Shown here in pieces: positions 54,065 to 64,000 of a DNA stretch of 64,000 nt (its first letter is position 1; each line of letters opens with the position of its first letter). A model generated the notes under the pieces. The model saw nothing but the letters and a program-made list of their open reading frames with translations, was not told where the DNA came from and did no database searches. A program made the position numbers and the translations under genes. The stretch covers positions 59,663-123,662 of the forward strand of contig JAURVB010012961.1 in NCBI GenBank assembly GCA_033002965.1. Reading direction: 5' to 3'. Source of the DNA: Piper betle. Lineage: Eukaryota > Streptophyta > Magnoliopsida > Piperales > Piperaceae.

Positions 54065-56340
54065 TAACTCAATGAAGCAATCATCATGATCTTGTATAGG
54101 CTCACCACAACTCAATCTTAGCTAGATTTTGTTAGAATAGAAATATTTTTATAAGCCATACATACATATTTACCTTATATAATAATAATATATATATAAT
54201 ATAATAATAATAATTTAAAGAGGCATTTTTATGCAAGAATATAAAAACATAATTGTAACTATTTTATTTTTTGTGTAATATTATAAAAAATTAAATTTCT
54301 ATTAATAAGTCTCATTGTAAATTTTATATAAAATATATTGTTAAAAATACTCAACTCGACTCTATGCAAAAGAAATACTAAAAAACTACATTTATAATGA
54401 TTATTTCAAATAATAATATCATGTACAATATTGCCATAAATAAATTATTTTATTTCAAACGATAACTATGCATTGTCAAAAAATAAAAGTTTAACTATAC
54501 TATATTTTTACATTTATATTATGTTTTCATATTTATACATTTATATAGTATCAAAATTAATTATACTATATATTAATATGTATAAATTGATTTATTATCA
54601 AAATTTATTATGATATTTTTTAAAAAAATTGTTTTAATATTATTTGTCATTAATTATTTTAAAGTGTTATTTTTTCTTTAAAAAATGTTATAAGTAAAAA
54701 TATTTATACTTATATATTTATAAATATAAAAATTTTATTTAATGTTAATTAGTGCTTAAATGATTATAAATATACAATTTTTAGTTAGAGTTAAATCATA
54801 ATTGACTTGAAGAGTGCAATATTTTAAAGTATTCCCTTTTCTTTTAAAAAATCATCTGCCTCCGATTATTTATCAACTCAGTTTTGGGATAGTGACAACC
54901 AAAAAAATTATTAACATTTACATATAAAAAAAATGATTGGCACTTACATATATTGTGAATATTGTTCTATTTTTATCTATTTTCAATTGAGTTTATGTCT
55001 TTTATCTCTTCTCAAGCACAAAGATTAGTTGTGTCATAAAGAAATAATAACACGTATTTATCTAATAAAATTATAAAATAGATACATTAATTTATTATTT
55101 TTTCTTATAAAAAATAATAATAATAACGATATGATGAGATTTGGTTTTTTCAATATTCATTTTTGGACAAAAAGTACATTATAATAAAGGCATAATTATC
55201 AGTGAAGATTTTTGTTTTCCCATGCATGACTAATATTGGCTAGATGATTTTATTATCTCGTTAATGGGTTATTATATATTGGCAAGACAGGCAAAATCAA
55301 ATTATAATTATATTACAAAATTCATATAGATCAATATTATTATTAAAATATAACATTACTAATAAACGGGTATTAGGTATATATAGTTCTTGTGCCGGTT
55401 ACAAAGAGAAGCAGTCTTAATATAGCAATTATTTTATCACGTAGATTTTGATTTAAGTAGATATAAAACATATTATTATTTCACGTATAATTAATCTGCG
55501 TTGAGCCACGCCGAATGTCTAAATCTATTTTCAAAAAATATAAATCTCCATCAGTCAAAAGAAGAAATAAAAAAAAATGTTGTCCTTCTAGAACTCGCCT
55601 GCTCTTGTCCATATATATGTAGTTTGCTGGCCAAACATTGCAGAGGTGTAGATGCAATATAAGGAATTAAGTTGAGGAGTAAGGATGTGCTTATCTATGA
55701 ATTCAATCTGAATCTTTAATCTACTCATTTATATATGTTCGATTTAAAAATAATTTTGTATTGGATTTAAGTTTGGACTTTTTAAATATATAAAATATAT
55801 GAATATATTAAATTTTAGGGTAATTTAATCCGTATCTTATTAGAATAAGTAATATTTTATTAAAGTATATTTTAAAAATATTTAAAATGATATTTTAATT
55901 TTTTTCTCTATTTTTATATTAAAATTTATATTATTTATTTATAATATTTTAATTAATCAAGTCGGATTCGGATTGAATACGGGTTTTGGATATTCAGATG
56001 GGATTCGAAAATGCAAATAAAATTGATGTAAATATAAAATTTTGGTCGAACTTTGGTTTATATTTTTAGATTTAAATGAATACAGATATAACCATATTCC
56101 ATCCAAATCTAACCGATCCCATTCCTACTTGTAGGACGTGTAGTTGTAGAGATGACTGGGAGGCTAATGAAAAGATCATGGATGACGTACTTCACGACAT
56201 TTGGATGGATGCTTTGCCTGCTTGATCAACTATATAACAGACGTAGGACATGACAACTACCGACGATAACAACAAAATCCACTATATATCATGGTTGTAA
56301 CAGGTAGTATTACTAATAAGCATCAGTCCCTGTGTTGTGA
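54065..56340. other. AT-rich intergenic, no gene seen
   Basis: Very AT-rich DNA with no supportable gene. About 55690-56130 (TCTGAATC...GGATTCGGATTGAATACGGG...ATCTAACCGATCCCATTCC) resembles 57560-57810 (TCTGATCAACCC...GGAACGGATACAGATC...ATCCAAACTCATCCC), so both may be decayed copies of one repeat. Confidence 0.5.
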
Positions 56341-56354
56341 CACATGTAGTGCTG

Positions 56355-57260
56355 TACGTATGATATGATCGTAATTGCTACCAAGCATGAAACTGTTGTA
56401 TGAACATTGTGGGACTAGGCTTAGTTCTTACGATCTATACAGTAACCATCAGTTATTCCATAATTTTTGCATCGGCACTACGGCCAATTTCTTCGACAAT
56501 TTGAAGTACTTTAAATTTGAGATCCTTCAACGTAATCTCAAATTTAATATTTATTAAAATAAAATCATGTTTACAAGTGAAAATGAATTATAAATCTTCA
56601 AATTGGTAATAGGCATTATCTTAAACATATTAAGTCCATCAAAGATTAAAATTTTTGACTCAATAAAATATCTACTAATCAAGCTAAATGTTTATCAATT
56701 GTTAAAGACTATTCTTGGTACAGGAAGTTATGACTTATGACTGTTGTATGTATGATCGTAATTGCTACCATGCATGAAACTATTGTATGAACATTGTGGG
56801 ACTAGGCTTAGTTCTTCTGATCTATACTGTAACCATCATTTATTCCATAAATTTTTGCATCAGCACGAGGGCCAATTTCTTTAACAATTTAAGGATTTTT
56901 AAATTTAAGATCTTTCAACTTAATTTCATATATAATATTTAATAAGGTAAAATCTTGTTTATAAGTGTGAATGAATTATAGATCACTGTCAATCAATAAT
57001 ATATTAAGATTAGTCCATCAAAGATTAAAATTACCCTTGACTCAATAAAATATCTGCTAATCCAATAAAAGTCCATCAAATATTAAAATTAACCTTGACT
57101 CAATAAAATATCTTCCAATCCAGCTAAGTGTAACCCTTGACTCTATCTGCTAATCCAGCTAAGTGTTTATCAATTGTGCTAAGTGTAACCCTTGGACTCT
57201 TATCTGCTAGTCCAGCTAAGTGTTTATCAATTGTTAAAGACTTCAATTGTTAAAGACTGT
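56355..57260. repeat. Direct duplication of about 390 bp plus shorter local repeats
   Basis: GATCGTAATTGCTACCAAGCATGAAACTGTTGTATGAACATTGTGGGACTAGGC (from 56367) recurs from 56754 with few differences, and similarity goes on through the following sequence. At 57040-57250 the words ATCCAGCTAAGTGTTTATCAATTG and TTGTTAAAGACT are repeated at shorter spacing. Confidence 0.8.
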
Positions 57261-58271
57261 TCTTGGTGCAGGAAGTTATGACTTATGAGCCCTAAATGCC
57301 AAATTTGTCTTGCATCATGTCTTTCTGAGTTAAGCAGTTGAGAATTTTCGGGATAGATTGGCACAAAAATTGGGAGTGAAAGAAAGGGAGTAAAAAGGAA
57401 GAAAGAGACCCATGATTTATCTCCAACTTACTGGTTTATGCATTTTTATTCACTTGCTCTCTCCTTCGTATATCTTCTCTACCATAACATTGTCAATAAA
57501 ACATTCATTAATTAAAGCTCTCATTGCGTTCTCTTGTGATTGAATGTGGCCTGGGCATTAAGTGAAATCTGATCAACCCAAACCCATTTTAAATATTTTT
57601 AAATATAATTTGATTAAATATTATGTATTCGGAACGGATACAGATCACATCAACCTGAACCCGTATCTAATTAGAATATTTTAAAATATATTATAAATTT
57701 AAAAAGTCTAAACCCGTATCTAATCCGAAAATGTTTCAGATTGGATATATAAATGGATCGGATACGGATCAAAATTACGGATATGAGATATCCAAACTCA
57801 TCCCTAATTGCATTTTACTTTAGAGTGAAATATATATCAAAGATGCTTAATTGGGGTTGGATTAATTTTAGTAAGAAGACATTTTAAAGAAAAAAAGTGT
57901 TTTGCTAGACATATGGCTAGCTAGGAGTAGGTTTCATTGGTTCAAATTTGGCTCCATTATTTCTTAGTTCGTGTCTTGGTGTGTAATTCAATGTGATTTT
58001 TTTTCCGGGTTCGAGCTAACTTACGTGTATACTTCCTTTTAGTATAATTTATTATAACAAAATTTTGATAATTCGATGTATCTTAATTTATTATTATGCA
58101 ATATAAAAATTAAGTAATCATACATCAAAAAGCTTTTATTTTATTTAAACTTTGAAAAAGGTCATGTTTTTATTATCTTAATTATATTTCACGAAGAAAA
58201 TTTAATATAATTAATATCTAAGACTCTAAAAATCTGGTTTTTATGCAAAATATCGAGCTTTAAATCAAGAT

Positions 58272-58310
<39 letters not shown>

Positions 58311-60890
58311 ACGTATGTATCTTCGAGTCCAAGCTTCAAGTCTCTTGTCAATATTTATCAACTTGAATTAACGTTAATAAAGTTAAACCTAATTAATATT
58401 TTTTAATCAATTTAATCAAGATAAATACTTGTTTTCTCCCTCTAATATAACCCCTAAAAAACAATTCTTATTTGTGCTGCAATCACTAACATGTTTCTAA
58501 TAGAAAATTATAACCATTAATATTTTGTTTTTAATAAAAATAAATGGAATGGAAATCTCAATGGATTAAGATTTCAACGATCATATATAGTGATTTGATC
58601 AAAAGTATAAACTAGCGGGCTTAAGTCATCTTCTCAAAAGTGATTAATCGAAATTTAAAATTTATAGTTCATTTTCATTAATAAAGTAAATCTTACCTCA
58701 ATAATTATAAGATTTGAGACCAACTTTAAGGGTTTTACAGTCTACTCATGGCTAACAGGCTAGCATGCATCCAATCTTACTTGTCATCTAATATGGAATA
58801 AAGTTGGCTCTCATACTATCTGCAATGATATGTTTTAAAGTGCATGCTAATTGGCCTAAATTATTTTTTAAAAGGTTAACTAAAATTTAAGATCTATAAT
58901 ATATTCCAACTAATAAACTAGATCTTACTCTCAATAAATATTAAATATATGAGACTAATTTTTGGGATCATACACCAAAACCATCAAATAAGAAAACATG
59001 AAAAATCACGTTTTTTTAACAATTTTTTATAAGGTTACAATGTCAATAAAGTGATGACATTAGAATAGAGATGGAAGAAATTTAATATTCTTTTAATATG
59101 ATTTAAACTCCTTGTTGGTGCGTTTGTAAGGAGAACAGCTAAGGTTTTGGTCAAAGGTATTTATTATTTGCATTTACCAATATTTTTGTCATTTATTATT
59201 ATCATGCCATTTATTATTTAACAAATTATCCGATAATAATTAAACAATTAACAATTGATAAATTTTGCCTACAAAACACTACTTGCTTCTATATGTTCAC
59301 ATTAAATTAGCCTTTAAACATATAATAATGTTACTTCTCATTTTTATAGATCAAAATATTTATAGTTTTGCTTTTAAAGACTAGAAATTAACTTCAAATA
59401 TAATAATAAATTAATAAAAATGGTAACTGCCATTTTAAAATGATCAAAATAAATTTATTATTTTTAAATAAAAAAATATTTAATTGTTTTATTTTAATTT
59501 ATTTTAAAATTGTCACCAAAATCTCCCCAATCAATAATTTATAGTCTTAAGTACATGTACGAGTTCAAAGAGGGGGTCTAAAAGACAGAGTCTATTACAA
59601 ACCATGACAACTGTAACACCAACGCCTCCCCGCCAAGAGAATATCTGCACTGTTGAACTGAATACAGAGCATTGGCATTTGTCATTAACGACATTGTTTG
59701 GCAAGAAGTAAGAACACCGATGTTCTACGCCGTTTGATGTCCTTCTCAGGAGCTAACTACAAGGACCGAATATATATCGATACATGGTACATGAGAAAAG
59801 AACGTGAATTGGGTGATTAAGGAGGGAGAAGGAGTGTATTTTTCTAGTATTAGCGTGGAGCGCAGAGAAGCTATTCAAGTTGGTAGATGCTGTTCATGAG
59901 AAATGATCGAACAGATAAAAAAATTGTTAGCTGGGTTGCGACACTCTATCACCTTCCAAGGTAGTAATACCGATTATTAGAGATTGATTTGCGTCATGGG
60001 TAAGCCTGGATGGATTGTAATGATGGTGATGATGGGAGGGAGGGAAGGAGGTGGCGACATGGCAACCATGAACTATTGCCATGGCGTGTAAGGAGAGAAA
60101 ATGCAGTGCGTCGTGCTTCTGGTACGTGTATCCATGATTGATTTTGTTCTTATTTGGTTTATTGGAGAAGATACTTGGTGCATTGAAGAAAGAACAAATA
60201 AGTGGAGAGAGAGAGGAGGAGGGGAAGGAATAAGTAGAATGAGGTTAAGTATTCTTTTTCTCCTTTCTCCAAAGGTTTTGAAACCTTGAAACTGGGGCCT
60301 TCTCTGATATCATCATAACCAGGTCATCTGTTTTTCTGGGTACTTGCTCTGCTCGCCCCTGCTCCATCTTATCTTCCTTTTTTTTTCTTTTTTATATAAA
60401 ATCTCCTTCATCAGCTCTGATTTCCGCTTTTTATGTCAAAAAGGTCAACTTTCTTTGTCTCTTATTTAGGATTATCTCTTGAATATTAGATTTGTGTTAA
60501 ATCTTGTTTTGCTGCTCCTACTTTTTTAGCTCCTACCCAGAATAAGCAAGCATCAGATGTAATCAATATTCCTGCTGTATGGTACATAGTAGTTTCTAAA
60601 TTTGATGGCTTGCTTATCTAAATATCATCATATTGCATGCTTCTTGTATTTTGCGTTTTGTGCAGCTTGCCATCTGAATTTGGCTTTGAGAGCAACTATT
60701 AGATCTGTGATCAATTGAAGAAAATCTCACCTGCATGTGTATTACTACATGCCAAAAGAAATTTGTCTTGCTCTTCATAAATGCATGAATTGATGTTCTC
60801 TGAATCTTGGTTTCTCAATCTGTTTTCAAACTCTTCTGCAATCTGCTCTGGTTTTACAGAATTGGTGTTTTTCAATATTAACATCAAATT
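57260..60890. other. AT-rich intergenic and upstream region of the PMT pseudogene
   Basis: No gene seen up to about 60,000; an (AT)n tract lies at 58279-58309. The stretch 60330-60890 has the T-rich look and a GCAG acceptor (just before 60903) of a 5' UTR and its intron, left from the PMT21-like gene. Confidence 0.5.
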
Positions 60891-60908
60891 GGTATGTTGC
60901 AGGTGACA

Positions 60909-63604
60909 ATGTCAGACAAAACCAAGAGTAAAGACACCAAGTCAGTTGCCAATGCTGAGAAGTGTTCCCGGCAACTTCTCTTGTCTTTCATGTTCATTGC
61001 CTTCTGTAGACTTTCGTTCTACCTAGGCGGCATCTTCTACTCATATCATTACAAAGTCACCATAAAGTATGTCTCTCTATCTCTGCATTCTTCTCCAAAG
61101 GATCCATCCCTTGCTCTACAGATTAAACCTGTTGTGTTCACAGAGTGCAGCAAAAACTATCAAGACTTCACACCTTGCACAGACCCAAAGGGATTTCACT
61201 TTTGCAAGCCTTAAATAAATGATTCTATTTGATTACTAATTACTAGCTAGATGATTAAAATTTTGTTTATCTTCTATCTACACCTTAACCCAGCTAAGCC
61301 CGAGTTGTTCATATTTTTAATTTGATAGCAAATTATGCTTATGATGGTGCCTAGGTTTAGGCACTAAAGAAAAGGGATGACATGTAAGTTTATTATAGAT
61401 AGGCATCCAAGGGTCATTTTGTTTCTCTGTTGCAATGTTTCAGCGTTGGAAGAAGTATGGTTACTTCCAGCTAACATTGCTAGAACGCCACTGTCCACCA
61501 ATTTCTGACAAAAAACAATGCTTAGTTCCACCACCAGATGGCTATAAGCCACCAATCGGATGGCCAAAGAGCCAAGATGAATGTTGCTATAGGTAAAACT
61601 GCATTTAGCTGGTTACATGCTTAATTAAGAGTTCACTGTCAAATTTTTCAGATTATAATTTGTTGGTTTTCCTCTCTTATGCGTGCATTTCAGAAATGTG
61701 CCTTATGACTGGATTAATAAACAAAAATGGAACCAGAATTGGCTGCGTAAACAAGGGGAGAAGTTCCTTTTTCCAGGTGGGGGTACAATGTTCCCAAGAG
61801 GAGTGAGTGCATATGTGGATGCAATGCAAGATTTAATACCGGATGGCACTATCCAAACTGCCATTGATACCGGATGTGGGGTGAGTTGCAAGCTTGTACC
61901 AAGTGGCTCTTGACTAATTTGACGACTAGAAAGTAGATGAAACCTTTGTCAAATTTTTTCATCCAACTTTGTTGTAGTATTGTCACCCTTGATTAATGGT
62001 TCTTTTAGAATTTGAGTGTAGAGAGTCCATTGTGTTGCTTGCCAAAATATTGAAATTGGCTGTCTGACATATTAACAGGTAGCTAGTTGGGGAGGTGATT
62101 TGTTGGATAGAGGCATCTTGACAGTTTCTCTTGCGCCAAGAGACAATCATGAAGCTCAAGTTCAGTTTGCACTCGAGCAAGGCATTCCAGCAATCTTGGG
62201 TGTTATTTCAACACAAAGGTTCCATTTCCCTCCAATTCATTTGACATGGCTCACTGCTCAAGATGCCTCGTACCATGGACAGAATTTGGTAAATTTTGCT
62301 CTTCCTCTTTATAATCTCCACATTGGAAATTCTTTTTCAGAACTTGAAATTTTAGGAACCTGTGTTTTTCAGGTGGGATTTTTCTGATGGAAATACATAG
62401 AATTCTTAGACCAGGAGGCTTCTGGTCCTTTCTGGGCCACCTGTGAACTATCAAAGCAGATGGAGAGGATGGAACATAACCATTGAATAGCAGAAAAGGA
62501 AATATAATGACTTGAAAAAATTGCTGTCTAGCATGTGCTTCAAATTCTATGCAGAGAGGGATGATATTGCTGTGTGGCGGAAGGCTCCAGACAATGCTTG
62601 CTATGATAAGCTTGCAAAAGATGCATACCCACCAAAGTTTGATGATTCAATTGATGCAGATACATCATGGTGCATCCCTATGCGATCTTGTCTTCATGTT
62701 CCAATCCAAAATTTGGAGAAAAAATCAATGAAATCCTCTCCGAAATGGCCTGAACGCCTTCTTGTCACACTGGATCGCATTTCAGTTTTTCCTGGTGGTA
62801 GATCTGGTAGATTCAAACATGATGATAGCAAATGGAAGGCCAGGGTAACGCATTACAAGGCATTGTTGCCAGCCCTTGGAACTGATGAGATGAGGAATGT
62901 TATGGATATGAAAACACTATATGGAGGATTTTCAGCTGCACTGATGATGAACCTGTTTGGGTTATGAATGTGATTTCTTCTTATGGTCCAAATTCTCTTG
63001 GTGTGGTGTATGATAGAGGGCTCATTAGCACCCTCCATGACTGGTAAGGAAACACATTTACTTGATGTTACACATGTTTGATAGCATTTAGAATGTTGTG
63101 TTAATACTCCAGACATTGTTTTGTTTGGTTCTTATCTGTGATAGGTGTGAGGCCTTCTCAACTTACCCTAGAACTTATGATCTCCTACATTGGATGGCCT
63201 TTTTACAGCAGAAAGTCTGGAAAAGCTGCTTCACCTGTTCATGTATTTGTTCTATTGTTGTATATTTACTTAATTATATGTTGGTCAATATTTACGAATG
63301 CAGTCATCTAAAAATAAAATCATCTTCCTCCTATTTATGTTAGTCAGAGCTAAAATGCCCTAGCAATCTGTTATGTTAAAATTCTTCATGTACGCCATCC
63401 AAATGCTTATTCGCATGTTTTTTAGCTGATCCTGATATGAAGTTGATCAATATGGCAGGTGTGAAATGAAGTATGTGCTTCTAGAAATGCCATTTCAACC
63501 ATTGCAAAAGGTTTAAGATGAAGCTGCCAGAAGCACAACACAGAGTATGATATTGGTACTCAAGCCAAAGCCTATGACAGTGAATTAAAAGAGCATATTG
63601 ACAA
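60909..63604 (+). pseudogene. PMT21: PMT21-like Golgi methyltransferase, pseudogene
   Basis: Intact relatives are type II Golgi membrane proteins of the DUF248 family with a SAM-binding domain, probably acting on pectin. Recognisable exons: 60909-61190, 61444-61592, 61694-61880, 62079-62288, 62373-63043, 63145-about 63220, 63459-63604. The N-terminal membrane anchor (FYLGGIF), [65 protein letters not shown] and ALGTDEMRNVMDM are clear. Damage: the exon 1 donor reads GG instead of GT (61191). One-base deletions lie near 62236 (before the DMAHCSRC motif), 62425, 62947 and 63190. There is a TAG at 62488-62490, and about 20-30 codons after CEMKYVLLEM (about 63490) are missing. Because introns are kept, it is a decayed gene and not a retrocopy. 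Confidence 0.9.
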
Positions 63605-63609
63605 GTAAG

Positions 63610-64000
63610 ATTATCTTCTGAGTTAAAAAAATTTGACAGCCGTCTGAAATAATTTTTACTGGTAATATATACATGGATGAGTGGCCATTCTTCTTAGTCT
63701 ATTCTATATAAGAAGTAGCCATTGGAGGATGGACCTCTGCAAAGTTGATGAGCTCTCCAATTGGTTGGTGATATATATACTATTCTTTACAAAAGATTCA
63801 AGCAATGAGTTATTCAATAATGCATCAATATATTTGTCCTTTCTTTTCTTATACCCTGTACTAATTATTCTTTACTCATCCCACAGGAAAAAGAAAGCTA
63901 AATGTAATGAAAGGGACGGAAGTATGTAGTTTTCAGTCTTCACTTTACCTAAACAGAATATTTTTGTTTCAATCATGAGTGTTCTACATGATTTATCATC
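63610..64000. other. 3' flank of the PMT21-like pseudogene
   Basis: AT-rich sequence to the right edge, no gene seen. Confidence 0.5.

Noticed and set aside
1..64000. CRISPR arrays, bacterial operons, organelle insertions and rRNA genes
   Set aside because: No regularly spaced repeats with unique spacers, no prokaryotic gene layout and no recognisable plastid, mitochondrial or rRNA sequence was seen. I also found no convincing tRNA gene, although a covariance search would be more reliable than reading by eye.

Overview
This is a 64-kb window of a plant nuclear genome. The genes are intron-rich with GT-AG (and some GC-AG) introns. They encode plant families: a MEX1-type plastid maltose exporter, an EDR2-type PH-START-DUF1336 protein and a PMT21-type Golgi methyltransferase. 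The spaces between genes are AT-rich and filled with LTR retrotransposons and other repeats. The very GC-rich LTR segments and several GC-rich first exons would fit a monocot, but I cannot name the species.

Layout, left to right. 1-2.8 kb (minus): 5' part of a MEX1-like gene with an in-frame TGA; its last exons lie beyond the left edge. 3.56-9.57 kb: two nested solo LTRs of one chromovirus-type family in opposite orientation, each with its own 5-bp target-site duplication, forming a giant inverted repeat. 10.96-11.6 kb: a GATTC-rich repeat. 13.1-25.6 kb (plus): a 27-exon gene for a protein of about 2,140 residues with an XRCC1-N/discoidin-like N-terminus and a charged coiled-coil C-terminus. 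Its first intron is a decayed tandem array of the exon 1/intron 1 junction, and its 3' half has two places where the frame needs explaining. 26.4-29.6 kb: MITE-like and GATTC-rich repeats and tandem duplications. 31.2 kb (plus): a 54-aa two-helix membrane protein gene too short for standard ORF cut-offs. 32.2-32.8 kb (minus): a broken PP2C fragment. 33.6-42.6 kb (minus): a complete 21-exon EDR2-like gene, the cleanest gene here. 44.44-52.20 kb: an intact LTR element with 2.86-kb LTRs, tRNA-Met-type primer site, one gag ORF, polypurine tract and a CTGGA target-site duplication, but no pol. 52.2-54.1 kb: more GATTC-rich repeat, including the interrupted half of the element that the retrotransposon hit. 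54.1-60.9 kb: AT-rich intergenic DNA with direct duplications. 60.9-63.6 kb (plus): a PMT21-like pseudogene with a lost splice donor, several one-base deletions and a stop codon.

The genes do not form a pathway or cluster; this is ordinary plant gene order interrupted by repeats. The most interesting material is in the LTR family. It contains a gag-only element whose two LTRs agree except for a strongly divergent GC-rich patch. It also contains paired hairpins in the transcribed leader that show compensatory base-pair changes between copies. The exon-junction tandem array in intron 1 of the large gene is the second unusual structure. All exon boundaries were placed by reading splice sites and phases by hand; family assignments rest on remembered family sequences, not on database searches.
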